Of a stretch of 24,521 bases of DNA, positions 15,785 to 24,513 are shown piece after piece. Below the pieces are notes generated by a model. That model was given only the letters and a program-made list of their open reading frames with translations, ran no database searches and was not told the DNA's origin. The translations under genes and the position numbers were made by a program. Location: the NCBI GenBank assembly GCA_021821185.1, contig JAKACU010000020.1, forward strand, positions 1 through 24,521, written 5' to 3'. The stretch is from Bacillota bacterium (GTDB lineage: Bacteria > Bacillota > Bacilli > Alicyclobacillales > SLC66). How positions within the stretch are numbered: the stretch's first letter is position 1; each line of letters begins with the position of its first letter.

Positions 15785-17143
15785 ATGGGTATTCATGAGT
15801 TTCGTTTTCCGGAATTAGGTGAAGGTCTTCATGAAGGACGCATCGATCATTGGATCGTTAAAGTGGGCGATGTCGTTAAGGAAGATGATGTCCTTGCTGA
15901 AGTTGAAAATGATAAGGCCATGGTCGAGTTGCCAAGTCCAGTTGATGGCAAAGTGCTTGATATCAAAGTGCCTGATGGTACAACGGTCACCGTTGGTGAT
16001 TTGATCATTATTTTAGAAGTCGAAGGTGAAGGCAATGCCACAACCACTGCTACGCAGATAGCATCAGAACCGTTGCAACAAGATGTGAAAACATCCGCAG
16101 TGGATCAGGCTGGACTCGGTCAGGTACAGGATCAAGTGCTTCGCAATCAGAGTCCGCAACCGGTAAACGTCCCTGCAACATCTTCTGTACCAGCGAATGA
16201 AGTCTTAGCTACGCCTGCCGTGCGCAAATTCGCACGGGAGCACGGTGTGAATTTAAGTCTTGTTACAGGAACCGGAAACCATAAAAAAATTACGCAGCAA
16301 GATGTTGAAGAGTTTCTTGCCACCGGAGGCGTACCTGTCAACGAGGTGACTGTGCCTTTACAGGAGCAAATTGAGGTCACGACACAAAATGCGGTGTCCA
16401 AAGTTGATTCAGGGACGATATTATCAACGGGTACTACCGCTTTAGAGGAAGAGCGAGTTCCCCTTACTTCGATTCGCCGTCTTATCGCTCAAGCTATGGT
16501 CAAATCAAAATACACGGCGCCTCATGTCACTGTGATGGATGAAGCTAATGTGGCAGAACTTGTGGCATTGCGTGGCGAGATCAAGCCGCTTGCAGCACAA
16601 CGGGATATTAAGATTACGTATTTGCCGTTTATTGTTAAGGCCCTTGTAGCGGCCTGTAAAAAGTATCCACAATTGAACGCCGAGTTTGATGAAGAAAGAC
16701 AAGAAGTCGTCTTAAAGCATTACTACCATGTTGGTATCGCGACAGATACGGAACGTGGTCTTGTGGTACCGGTTGTGACTGATGCCGACCGAAAAAACAT
16801 GTGGGAAGTCGCGCAAAAGATCAATGATATGGCGACGCGGGCGCGCACGAATAAACTGGCACCGGCAGAGATGAAAGGTAGCACGATTTCCATAACCAAC
16901 ATCGGTTCAGCTGGCGGGATGTTCTTTACACCGATTATTAATTATCCTGAAGTGGCGATTCTTGGCGTTGGTCGTATCACAGAACGACCTGTTATCAAAA
17001 ATGGTGAAATCGTCCCTGGTAGTATGATGGCTTTGTCGCTCAGTTTTGACCATCGCATCATTGATGGGGCGCTAGCGCAAAACTTTGTCAATGAGATTAA
17101 GAGTATGCTTGAAAATCCGCGTTTGTTGTTGATGGGGGTGTAA
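15785..17143 (+). CDS. pdhC: Pyruvate dehydrogenase E2, dihydrolipoamide acetyltransferase
   Basis: The product has 452 residues. ATG at 15785 is preferred, with AGGGGGT ending 10 bases upstream. The GTG at 15773 overlaps that site. There is a single N-terminal lipoyl domain (1-80) with the lipoylated lysine K44 in ENDKAMVE. A Gln/Val/Ala-rich flexible linker follows, then a peripheral-subunit-binding domain at about 135-175 (LATPAVRKFAREHGVNL), a second linker, and the acetyltransferase domain (about 225-452) with the catalytic DHRIIDG (His423). It forms the core of the complex and transfers the acetyl group to CoA. The PSBD and single lipoyl domain resemble the Bacillus type. Confidence 0.96.
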   Translation: MGIHEFRFPELGEGLHEGRIDHWIVKVGDVVKEDDVLAEVENDKAMVELPSPVDGKVLDIKVPDGTTVTVGDLIIILEVEGEGNATTTATQIASEPLQQDVKTSAVDQAGLGQVQDQVLRNQSPQPVNVPATSSVPANEVLATPAVRKFAREHGVNLSLVTGTGNHKKITQQDVEEFLATGGVPVNEVTVPLQEQIEVTTQNAVSKVDSGTILSTGTTALEEERVPLTSIRRLIAQAMVKSKYTAPHVTVMDEANVAELVALRGEIKPLAAQRDIKITYLPFIVKALVAACKKYPQLNAEFDEERQEVVLKHYYHVGIATDTERGLVVPVVTDADRKNMWEVAQKINDMATRARTNKLAPAEMKGSTISITNIGSAGGMFFTPIINYPEVAILGVGRITERPVIKNGEIVPGSMMALSLSFDHRIIDGALAQNFVNEIKSMLENPRLLLMGV

Positions 17144-17146
17144 AAG

Positions 17147-18556
17147 ATGGTTGTCGGTGATTTGGCGGAAGAAACAGAAGTATTGGTGGTTGGTGGTGGC
17201 CCTGGTGGTTACGTGGCTGCCATCCGTGCCGCACAGTTGGGTAAACAAGTGACCTTGGTAGACAAAGCCGAGTTAGGCGGAGTGTGCTTAAATCGGGGAT
17301 GCATTCCATCAAAGGCATTAATTTCTTCAGCACACCAATATGAAATGGTTAAGCAACAATCTTATCCAGGTCTTAAAACTTCCGTGGAACTTGATTTTTC
17401 AAGCGTTCAAACCTGGAAGCAAAGCGTGGTCGACAAAATGACGGGCGGCGTGAAGACGCTGATGAAGGCGAATAAAATTCAAGTCTTGCATGGTGAAGTG
17501 TATTTCTCAAAGCAAAGTGAAGCTCGAGTCATGACAGAAAATGAAGCACATACGTATCGCTTTCAACACTGCATTTTGGCGACAGGCTCGCGTCCTGTTG
17601 AACTACGTGCATTGCCTTATGGATCGCGCGTCTTGTCCTCTACCGAGGCATTAGCTTTAGACCATGTTCCGGAGAGTCTCATCGTCGTAGGTGGCGGGTA
17701 TATCGGAATTGAGCTCGGGCAGACTTATGCCAAATTCGGCACGAAGGTGACGATTGTGGAAGGTACAGAGTCGATACTGCCCACGTTTGACGCTTCGTTA
17801 TCGCGTCTTGTCAGTCGCAAGTTAAAGGCCTATGATGTGGATGTTTTCACGAGGGCTATGGCGAAAAGTGTGCAAGAAACGGATAAGGATATCAAGCTGA
17901 CCTTTACGGTTGGTGATAAAGATCAAGAAGTTTCTGCAGAGTATGTGCTTGTTACGGTGGGTCGTCGCCCCAACACTGATGAACTTGGACTTTCTGAAAT
18001 TGGTGTGAAGATAGGGGACAAAGGTCTTATTGAAGTTGACCAACAAGGGCGAACGAATATTGAACATATCTATGCGATCGGAGATATCGTTGCGGGACCA
18101 GCGCTAGCGCATAAAGCTTCATATGAAGGCAAAGTAGCAGCGGAAGCCATTGCTTTGTTACCGAGTGTTGTCGATTATCGTTGCATTCCGGCGGTGGTAT
18201 TTTCCGACCCAGAGATCGCGATGGTAGGACTCACAGAGCAAGAGGCCAAAGATAAGTACGGTGATATTGCAATAGGTAGGTTCCCATATGCTGCCAATGG
18301 CAGAGCGGTATCATTATTGGCAGACGAAGGTTTTGTCAAACTGATTGCGGATCAAAAAACCGGCGTTCTCGTTGGTGCACAGGTCATCGGATCGGAGGCT
18401 TCCAACTTAATTGCTGAGTTAGCTCTTGCCATTGAGCTTTGCGCGACGCTTGAGGATGTGGCACTCACGATTCATGCTCACCCAACACTTGGTGAAATGG
18501 TGATGGAGGCGGCTGAAGTAGCACTTGGAACACCAATTCATATTGTTGCAAAATAA
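17147..18556 (+). CDS. pdhD: Dihydrolipoamide dehydrogenase (E3)
   Basis: The product has 469 residues, full length. ATG at 17147 lies 3 bases after the pdhC stop, with the GGGGGTG ribosome site inside the end of pdhC. The FAD-binding motif is GGGPGG (16-21), the redox disulphide is C47-LNRG-C52, the NAD-binding motif is GGGYIGIE, and the C-terminal HAHPTLGE holds the catalytic His-Glu pair. It reoxidises dihydrolipoyl-E2 with NAD+. It may also serve 2-oxoglutarate dehydrogenase or glycine cleavage, as single E3 proteins often do. It is the last gene of the operon, followed by a strong terminator. Confidence 0.97.
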   Translation: MVVGDLAEETEVLVVGGGPGGYVAAIRAAQLGKQVTLVDKAELGGVCLNRGCIPSKALISSAHQYEMVKQQSYPGLKTSVELDFSSVQTWKQSVVDKMTGGVKTLMKANKIQVLHGEVYFSKQSEARVMTENEAHTYRFQHCILATGSRPVELRALPYGSRVLSSTEALALDHVPESLIVVGGGYIGIELGQTYAKFGTKVTIVEGTESILPTFDASLSRLVSRKLKAYDVDVFTRAMAKSVQETDKDIKLTFTVGDKDQEVSAEYVLVTVGRRPNTDELGLSEIGVKIGDKGLIEVDQQGRTNIEHIYAIGDIVAGPALAHKASYEGKVAAEAIALLPSVVDYRCIPAVVFSDPEIAMVGLTEQEAKDKYGDIAIGRFPYAANGRAVSLLADEGFVKLIADQKTGVLVGAQVIGSEASNLIAELALAIELCATLEDVALTIHAHPTLGEMVMEAAEVALGTPIHIVAK

Positions 18557-18590
18557 TCGTAAAAATGACGGTTGCTCCTTTCGTAAAATT

Positions 18591-18630
18591 CCTCTATGGT
18601 TGGATTATGTTCAACGATAGAGGGATTTTT
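18591..18630 (+). terminator. Terminator of the pyruvate dehydrogenase operon
   Basis: CCTCTAT (18591-18597) pairs with ATAGAGG (18617-18623), and GTTG (18599-18602) with CAAC (18612-18615), with one G-G mismatch between. GATTTTT follows. It separates the operon from the malic enzyme gene, which starts only about 20 bases further on. Confidence 0.85.
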
Positions 18631-18650
18631 ATGCTCTCGGGGGTGTTGTG

Positions 18651-20072
18651 TTGATTGGGTCATCGGGTATTAGTATAATTATTCGCTTGGAAATCAATCA
18701 TAGTGCAGGCAGTTTTGGGCGAATTGCCAAAGTTATTGAAGACGCTGGCGGCGATGTCGTTGGTGTCGATATGATTGCGACGACACATGATGTATCGACG
18801 CGAGACATTACGATGCAGGCCACTGATGCTCACGCAGGAGATGTTATTGTCGGATTTTTAAATTCGCTTTCGGGTGTTCGTGTAGTTAATGTGTCTGACC
18901 GAACTTTTTTACTTCATCTTGGTGGAAAAATTCAAGTACAAGTGAAAACACCTGTAAAAAACCGTGATGATTTGTCACGTGTGTATACTCCAGATGTGGC
19001 TCGTGTGTGTCAAGCCATCTATGAAGATCCTCAGAAGGCGTTTCAATTAACCATTAAACGCAACACAGTGGCTATTGTTACGGATGGCACAGCGGTGTTA
19101 GGGCTGGGCGATATGGGTCCACGGGCTGCTATGCCTGTCATGGAAGGAAAAGCTATGTTGTTTAAACAGTTTGCCGATGTTGATGCCTTTCCCTTGTGCC
19201 TTGACACGCGCGATCCAGAGGAAATTATTCGTACCGTAAAAGCGTTATCTCCAGGCTTTGGCGGTATCAATCTGGAAGATATTTCTGCTCCGCGATGTTT
19301 TGAAATTGAACGGAGACTGCAAGAAGAGCTTGATATCCCCGTTTTTCACGATGATCAGCATGGCACAGCGGTGGTCTTGTTAGCTGGACTGATCAATGCT
19401 GTAAAAGTTGTTGGCAAATCGTTGGATGCGATCAAAGTGGTGATTACAGGAATTGGTGCGGCAGGTGTTGCATGCACAGACATGCTACTGAGTGCGGGTG
19501 TCACAAATATCATTGGGGTGGACCGTCACGGCACAATCGTGCAAGGTAAACAGTATGACAATTCCCATTGGCAAACGTATGCCATGCGAACCAACCCTGA
19601 GCGCATTGACGGAAACCTGATGGATGCTGTACAGGGAGCTGATGTGTTTATTGGGTTATCAGGGCCTGGTGTCTTGACTTTGGACCATGTGGCAGCGATG
19701 GCGAGTGATCCTATCGTTTTTGCCATGGCCAATCCTACGCCTGAGATTGACCCGGAACTGGCTGAGCCTTATGTACGCGTGCTAGCGACGGGAAGATCAG
19801 ATTACCCCAATCAAATTAATAATGTGTTGTGTTTTCCGGGTTTGTTTCGGGGGTTGTTGGATTGCCGCGCTAGATTAATCAATGAAGAGATGAAACTTGC
19901 GGCCGCACGAGCAATTGCTTCGATTGTGACGCCAGACGAGATGAATGAGCACTACATTGTACCCAGTGTGTTTAACCAAAAGGTGGCTAAATTCGTGAGT
20001 CAAGCAGTTATTGAGGCTGCCGTCCTGACGGGTGTTGCACGCAGAGAGCGAGCAGAGACTCTTTATTCGTAA
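18651..20072 (+). CDS. NAD(P)-dependent malic enzyme with N-terminal ACT domain
   Basis: The product has 473 residues. GGGGGTG (18639-18645) places the start at TTG 18651. GTG 18648 is the close alternative. An ACT-like domain fills about 10-80 (INHSAGSFGRIAKVIEDAGG), then the malic enzyme domain with VVTDGTAVLGLGDMGPRAAM, the metal site VFHDDQHGTAVV, and a nucleotide-binding GIGAAGVA motif. It converts malate to pyruvate and CO2 in the cytosol. The ACT domain suggests allosteric control by a small molecule, perhaps an amino acid. Short bacterial malic enzymes such as YtsJ lack this domain. It lies just behind the PDH operon and feeds the same pathway. NAD or NADP preference cannot be judged. 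Confidence 0.93.
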   Translation: MIGSSGISIIIRLEINHSAGSFGRIAKVIEDAGGDVVGVDMIATTHDVSTRDITMQATDAHAGDVIVGFLNSLSGVRVVNVSDRTFLLHLGGKIQVQVKTPVKNRDDLSRVYTPDVARVCQAIYEDPQKAFQLTIKRNTVAIVTDGTAVLGLGDMGPRAAMPVMEGKAMLFKQFADVDAFPLCLDTRDPEEIIRTVKALSPGFGGINLEDISAPRCFEIERRLQEELDIPVFHDDQHGTAVVLLAGLINAVKVVGKSLDAIKVVITGIGAAGVACTDMLLSAGVTNIIGVDRHGTIVQGKQYDNSHWQTYAMRTNPERIDGNLMDAVQGADVFIGLSGPGVLTLDHVAAMASDPIVFAMANPTPEIDPELAEPYVRVLATGRSDYPNQINNVLCFPGLFRGLLDCRARLINEEMKLAAARAIASIVTPDEMNEHYIVPSVFNQKVAKFVSQAVIEAAVLTGVARRERAETLYS

Positions 20073-20081
20073 TCATTACTA

Positions 20082-20111
20082 TTTACGGCCCTTCGTTCAA
20101 TATGCTATAAT
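20082..20111 (+). promoter_or_regulatory. Promoter of the NiCoT-like membrane protein gene
   Basis: TATAAT at 20106-20111 is preceded at 18 bases by TTTACG (20082-20087). The expected start near 20118 leaves a 5' leader of about 40 bases before ATG 20157. No terminator hairpin was seen between the malic enzyme stop and this promoter. Confidence 0.5.
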
Positions 20112-20156
20112 GCCCATATCACAAATCGTAATCACTTTGGTTTGTCGGAGGGCCGC

Positions 20157-21068
20157 ATGATTAACTTATGGAATCCTTCTTCACATCTGTCCTTTCTGAC
20201 TGTGCTTATTACCGCTGTCTTATTAGGCATGATCCATGGCATAACGCCAGATGAACACACATGGCCGATCACATTTAGTTACTCGATCGGCAGCTACAGC
20301 ACGAAAGGAGGCATGAAGGCGGGGTTCTTATTTTCTGCTGCGTTTACGTTACAGCGAGCGATTGCATCGGAATTGGCCTATGTCATCATGTCGCAGATTT
20401 TGTTTTTGGTCAAATGGGAGCCGATTGTTTATATGATCGTAGGAGCCCTCATGGCGTTGTCAGGAGTCTACATTTTACGCCTTGGTCAACATCTCCATTT
20501 TTTAGCTCCACTTGAAAAATGGATGGGCAAATTGTTGCGCGTAAATCAAGACGTCGATGTAACCGCCCCACGGTCATCGCCAGTACGTCTGGCCTTGCTA
20601 CATGGTTTTGTAGCTGGCTGGGGTACTGGTGCATTCGCGATTATCGTTTATACCGTGCTTGCCCCACAAATGCCTTCTATCTTCGTCGGTTTTTTGCCTG
20701 GATTGTTTTTTGGTCTAGGTACGATGGTTATGCAAATCGTGATTGGTGGCCTGATCGGGTTTTTATTTTCAAAGTTGCATATACCGACATGTGCCATTCC
20801 CTATGTAGCCAGGCGCGTGGCCGGTATGATCCTCGCGTATGGTGGGGTTGCTTTCCTATTGGTGGGCACCCTTGAATTATTTACGCCGATTGCAACTTGG
20901 CAGTGGCAGACGAATATTCATGTGCATAATTTAAATACGATCGGAGTAGGTTTTTTCCTTGCTGTTATTGTACTTTTTGGAGTTGCCTTGTACGCACTTC
21001 TTTCTTCCCTGAAACTTGCACGGGAGAAAGACTTTTGTAGTCATCGTAAATCCTCGTCTGTTTTGTGA
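20157..21068 (+). CDS. Polytopic membrane protein, NiCoT/NicO-like metal transporter candidate
   Basis: The product has 303 residues. GGAGG (20147-20151) lies 5 bases before the ATG. It has about 7-8 membrane helices in two related halves. The first half has GMIHGITPDEHTWP (H27, D32, H34) and the second has ALLHGFVAGWGTGAF (H149). A histidine motif early in each half recalls the HAxDADH helix of nickel/cobalt permeases and the NicO/UreH groups, which suggests transition-metal transport. The exact family was not recognised, and the PDEHTWP text differs from the classical motif. A charged tail (SLKLAREKDF) ends the protein. The gene has its own promoter and no obvious partner. Confidence 0.72.
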   Translation: MINLWNPSSHLSFLTVLITAVLLGMIHGITPDEHTWPITFSYSIGSYSTKGGMKAGFLFSAAFTLQRAIASELAYVIMSQILFLVKWEPIVYMIVGALMALSGVYILRLGQHLHFLAPLEKWMGKLLRVNQDVDVTAPRSSPVRLALLHGFVAGWGTGAFAIIVYTVLAPQMPSIFVGFLPGLFFGLGTMVMQIVIGGLIGFLFSKLHIPTCAIPYVARRVAGMILAYGGVAFLLVGTLELFTPIATWQWQTNIHVHNLNTIGVGFFLAVIVLFGVALYALLSSLKLAREKDFCSHRKSSSVL

Positions 21069-21153
21069 ACGCAGTGATTGAGCGTATAGGTTTCGCCAAA
21101 CGTCGTATACTGAGAGACATGGCGGTTTGACGTAGGATGGAGGTGGTGGATCT

Positions 21154-22029
21154 ATGCTCCGTCTGCGAATGGTCTCGGACTCAGATCTGCGCGTGCTGAT
21201 CAAGTGGTTTCAAGATCTTACCACATCGCTTGCGCGGCGTGGTGTTTTACTCTTTATGCATGTGGATGAAATGTCGGCTCCGTCATATCTTGACATTCAG
21301 GTTGATGGGTGCAGTGAGGAGCAGGGCGTTGTCATTCTGGCAACAAAGGTGGAGCGTTTCGTGACTTCGCGCTGGCTGTATGCGTACATTGCTAAACAAA
21401 TCACAGCAAATTACGATTACTTGTCAAGCGATGAATGCGATTACATTTGCGCCAAAGTGTTCAAACAATCACTTACGTTGTATGAATATCGAGAAGATAG
21501 CCAACGCGGACTTGCTGACGATTTTTCTGACGTCTTGATCGAGAATGGTGAGGTCAATATTGACGGCGTTTTGCAATTTCGTTTTGGAACGTGGCTCATG
21601 GAAATCAAGGATTCAATTCAAAGTCATATCGACAATTTTTTGGTCGAGAGGGAATATGAGCAATTTGTCGGAGCTCTTCGCTACTACCTCGATACGACGC
21701 CGATGACAAAAGGCATTGTCCATGTGATATGTCACGGTGATACCATAGAGGGCTTTGACGACAAGCATGAGCCTCTCGATATTCGTCTCATCGAAGCGAT
21801 TGCCTGTGATGCTGATGATGAACTGCATCCCCAAGACCTATTTATGAGCGCTTTGATTACGCGGGCTCCTGAAGGGATAGTCATTCACACGATGGATGCA
21901 ACAGATTCCTTTGTGTGCACGTTGCTGGAGGTTTTTCGCACCCGTGCAACGTTATGTGAGAATCCACATTGTGATTATGGATCGGTATGCCTTGACAAAA
22001 ATCATGTGCCCCACTATACTACAATTTAA
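21154..22029 (+). CDS. ytxC: YtxC-family sporulation-associated protein
   Basis: The product has 291 residues. GGATGGAGGTGG lies just upstream of the ATG. The region at about 132-180, with VNIDGVLQFR then FLVEREYEQFVGALRYYLD, is the recognisable core of the YtxC family, found in spore formers directly before thrS, as here. The biochemical role of YtxC is unknown. No signal peptide is visible, and the protein is probably cytosolic or peripheral. The C terminus carries a Cys/His cluster (C268, H272, C273, C279, H284, H287) that could bind a metal. I cannot say whether this is general in the family. The last 40 bases of the gene contain the promoter of thrS. Confidence 0.85.
   Translation: MLRLRMVSDSDLRVLIKWFQDLTTSLARRGVLLFMHVDEMSAPSYLDIQVDGCSEEQGVVILATKVERFVTSRWLYAYIAKQITANYDYLSSDECDYICAKVFKQSLTLYEYREDSQRGLADDFSDVLIENGEVNIDGVLQFRFGTWLMEIKDSIQSHIDNFLVEREYEQFVGALRYYLDTTPMTKGIVHVICHGDTIEGFDDKHEPLDIRLIEAIACDADDELHPQDLFMSALITRAPEGIVIHTMDATDSFVCTLLEVFRTRATLCENPHCDYGSVCLDKNHVPHYTTI
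21992..22020 (+). promoter_or_regulatory. thrS promoter inside the end of ytxC
   Basis: TTGACA (21992-21997), 17 bases, then TATACT (22015-22020) is close to the sigma-A consensus. It overlaps the last codons of ytxC. Transcription should start near 22027 and give the T-box leader. Confidence 0.8.
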
Positions 22030-22310
22030 TAGTAAAAGCTATGAATGAGACATGGGTTGCTGCTTATCCATACAGAGAGGGTTGCATGGTATTTGCTGAA
22101 AATGCACCTATGATCGTAACGGTCGCTTACCACTCAGGAGCTTCCTTCTGAACCGATTTCCAGGTATTGTCTTGATCGGCTAGGATAGGACGTCACTCGC
22201 ACGTTACGCGGTTTGAGGCTATGCAGTTGTACAGCATAGCGAAGTTGGGTGGAACCACGGATGCGACAAGCGCCTTCGTCCCTGCATGATGCAGGAACGA
22301 AGGCGCTTTT
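22027..22310 (+). promoter_or_regulatory. T-box riboswitch leader of thrS (tRNA-Thr sensing)
   Basis: The 308-base gap between ytxC and thrS is a T-box leader. Stem I markers are AGAGAG (22074-22079) and the distal TTGCTGAAA segment. The T-box sequence GGGTGGAACC lies at 22247-22256, followed by an intrinsic terminator. The TGGA in the T-box would pair with a tRNA ending UCCA, as expected for tRNA(Thr) with discriminator U in bacilli (from memory). A candidate threonine specifier ACC follows CTGA at 22152-22154. Another ACC at 22129-22131 cannot be excluded. Uncharged tRNA(Thr) should stabilise the antiterminator and switch thrS on. Confidence 0.9.
22269..22310 (+). terminator. T-box-controlled terminator before thrS
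   Basis: AGCGCCTTCGT (22269-22279) pairs with ACGAAGGCGCT (22297-22307), with the inner CCTGCAT/ATGCAGG stem continuing it, followed by a T run. The element lies 28 bases before the thrS start and competes with the antiterminator formed by the T-box sequence. Confidence 0.9.
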
Positions 22311-22337
22311 TAGTTATTTTGTTAGGGAGGTTGACGT

Positions 22338-24275
22338 ATGAGTGACGTTCAAGAGGTACAAGTACAATTGAAAGATGGGTCGAAGCGCAGATATCCTGCC
22401 CCAGTTACGGTGCTTGCCATCGCGAAAAGTATCAGTGCGGGTTTGGCGCGAGAAACGGTGGCTGGTCGCGTCAATGGTGCAATCGTCGATCTGCGTAGTG
22501 AAGTGCCACATGATGCGCTTGTGGAAATCGTGACACTACAAGATAAAGAGGGTATTGAGGTATTGCGCCATACAGCCGCTCATGTAATGGCACAAGCCGT
22601 TGCGCGCCTATATCCTGAAACCAAATTTGCGATTGGTCCCGTTATTGAAGAAGGGTTCTATTATGACTTTGCAGATCACGTCTTTACACCTGAACAATTT
22701 GCAGAGATCGAAGAACAAATGAAAAAGATCATCAAGGAAGATTTCCCGATCGAGCGAGCCGTTATGAGTCGAGATGAAGCGCTAGAATTTTTCATGCAAA
22801 GAGCTGATCGTTTTAAGATGGAGATTATTCAGGATCTACCAGAAGATCAGACGATTACCGTTTATCATCAAGGGGAGTTTACAGACCTTTGCAGAGGGCC
22901 CCATTTGCCATCAACAGGTCGTATCAAGGCATTCAAGCTACTGAGTTTGGCAGGAGCATACTGGCGTGGTGATTTCAATCGCGAACAATTGACACGTATC
23001 TATGCGACCGCCTTTGCAAAAGCATCAGAACTTGAAGCGCACCTCGCTATGCTTGAGGAAATGAAGGAACGCGATCACCGCCGCATTGGCAAAGAACTCA
23101 AATTGTTTACATTAGCGAAAGAGGTCGGCTCAGGCCTTCCGTTGTGGTTGCCTAATGGCGCTCGCGTGAGACGTGCTATTGAACGCTATATTGTTGATCT
23201 TGAAGAAAGTCTCGGTTATGAGCATGTGTATACACCGGTGCTAGGCAGTGTCGAACTATATAAGATCAGTGGGCATTGGGACCATTATCACGAGGATATG
23301 TTTCCTCCTATGCAAATGGATAATGAAGAACTTGTCTTGCGTCCTATGAATTGTCCGCATCACATGATGATTTACAAGTCCGATCGTCGCAGCTATCGAG
23401 ATTTGCCGCTTCGTGTTGCTGAGCTTGGTATGATGCATCGCTATGAAATGTCAGGAACATTAGCCGGCCTTCAACGTGTACGTGCTATGACATTGAACGA
23501 TGCGCATATCTTTTGTACGCCGGAGCAGATCGAATCTGAGTTTGCTCGTGTTGTAAGCCTCATTCAGCGCGTATATAAAGATTTTAAGATTACTGACTTC
23601 TCGTATCGGTTATCGCTGCGCGATCCGCAAAATACCGAAAAGTATGTGGCTAACGATGATATGTGGGATAAGGCCGAAAGCATGTTACGTAAAGTTTTAA
23701 CGGATCTTAATTTGCCCTTTTCTGAAGCTGCGGGGGAAGCTGCGTTTTATGGACCAAAACTTGATGTACAGGTGAAAACGGCCCTTGGCAAGGAAGAAAC
23801 ATTGTCCACGGTGCAACTTGATTTTCATTTGCCGAATCGATTTGACTTAGAATACGTCGGCGAGGATGGGAAAATGCACCGACCAGTAGTAATTCACCGC
23901 GGGATTGTCAGCACGATGGAACGCATGGTGGCATTCTTGATTGAAAACTACAAAGGCGCATTTCCGCTGTGGCTCGCACCAGTACAAGTACGGATTTTAT
24001 CAGTGACTGAAGCACAAAGTGACTATGCTGAGTCTTTGAAAGAATCTTTTAAGGAACAGGGCATCCGTGTTGAGGCGGATGTTCGATCAGAGAAGATCGG
24101 CTACAAAATAAGAGCCGCCCAGGTGGATAAAGTACCTTATATGCTCGTTGTTGGCGCTAAAGAGGTAGAATCTCATCAAGTTTCAGTGCGCCATCGGGTT
24201 GAAGGTGATATCGGTGTCGAAGCTGTAGATGCCTTTTTACAGCGCTTGCAAATGCAAATCGCGACAAAAAACTAG
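22338..24275 (+). CDS. thrS: Threonyl-tRNA synthetase
   Basis: The product has 645 residues, full length for a bacterial ThrRS. GGGAGG (22325-22330) lies 7 bases before the ATG. Domains in order are TGS (1-65), the editing domain with H78-TAA-H82, the class II catalytic domain (about 270-535) with the zinc cysteine in RPMNCPHHM, motif 2 around [16 protein letters not shown] and motif 3 around [13 protein letters not shown], and the anticodon-binding domain (about 540-640). It charges tRNA(Thr) with threonine and edits mischarged serine. Expression is controlled by the T-box leader. The gene order ytxC-thrS-infC is the usual one in Bacilli. Confidence 0.98.
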   Translation: MSDVQEVQVQLKDGSKRRYPAPVTVLAIAKSISAGLARETVAGRVNGAIVDLRSEVPHDALVEIVTLQDKEGIEVLRHTAAHVMAQAVARLYPETKFAIGPVIEEGFYYDFADHVFTPEQFAEIEEQMKKIIKEDFPIERAVMSRDEALEFFMQRADRFKMEIIQDLPEDQTITVYHQGEFTDLCRGPHLPSTGRIKAFKLLSLAGAYWRGDFNREQLTRIYATAFAKASELEAHLAMLEEMKERDHRRIGKELKLFTLAKEVGSGLPLWLPNGARVRRAIERYIVDLEESLGYEHVYTPVLGSVELYKISGHWDHYHEDMFPPMQMDNEELVLRPMNCPHHMMIYKSDRRSYRDLPLRVAELGMMHRYEMSGTLAGLQRVRAMTLNDAHIFCTPEQIESEFARVVSLIQRVYKDFKITDFSYRLSLRDPQNTEKYVANDDMWDKAESMLRKVLTDLNLPFSEAAGEAAFYGPKLDVQVKTALGKEETLSTVQLDFHLPNRFDLEYVGEDGKMHRPVVIHRGIVSTMERMVAFLIENYKGAFPLWLAPVQVRILSVTEAQSDYAESLKESFKEQGIRVEADVRSEKIGYKIRAAQVDKVPYMLVVGAKEVESHQVSVRHRVEGDIGVEAVDAFLQRLQMQIATKN

Positions 24276-24295
24276 GGGTAGCTCGTACGTTGTAC

Positions 24296-24324
24296 TTGCT
24301 TCTTGGTCGCACGTTCTGTATAGT
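24296..24324 (+). promoter_or_regulatory. Promoter of the infC operon
   Basis: TTGCTT (24296-24301) and TATAGT (24319-24324) are separated by 17 bases. Transcription would start near 24331, just before the conserved leader hairpins. No thrS terminator was recognised between 24276 and this promoter, so read-through from thrS may also reach infC. Confidence 0.6.
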
Positions 24325-24330
24325 GTAAGT

Positions 24331-24480
24331 ACGTAATTGCAAAAAGCAGAAGCACCCCGCTTCTCACCCGATGATCCGTCTTTCGGTATCGAAAGGTCTG
24401 CATGTCATGGTATGGTACGGTGATTTTTAACCAAGACGATGGTAGCGGGAGTGCGGGAGTTTAGCACTCCCGCTTTGTTG
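24331..24480 (+). promoter_or_regulatory. L20-type leader of the infC-rpmI-rplT operon
   Basis: The stretch holds a hairpin AGAAGC-ACCCC-GCTTCT (24348-24364) followed by CACC. As I remember it, this text opens the L20 leaders of Bacilli. Further paired segments and a terminator-like hairpin follow. In Bacillus subtilis, ribosomal protein L20 binds this leader and promotes premature termination, so the operon represses itself. The rpmI and rplT genes would lie beyond the window. Confidence 0.75.
24444..24480 (+). terminator. Attenuator hairpin before infC
   Basis: AGCGGGAGTGC (24444-24454) and GCACTCCCGCT (24464-24474) form an 11-base perfect stem with a 9-base loop, followed by TTTGTTG. The T run is interrupted, as suits a terminator that is regulated. 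It ends about 40 bases before the start codon. Confidence 0.75.
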
Positions 24481-24513
24481 TATAGGGTTATATACAACTG
24501 GAGGTGTTGTTCG

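Noticed and set aside
18631..18654. Seven-codon frame ATG...TGA between the PDH terminator and the malic enzyme
   Set aside because: It has no ribosome site of its own, contains that of the malic enzyme gene, and has no repeated regulatory codons.
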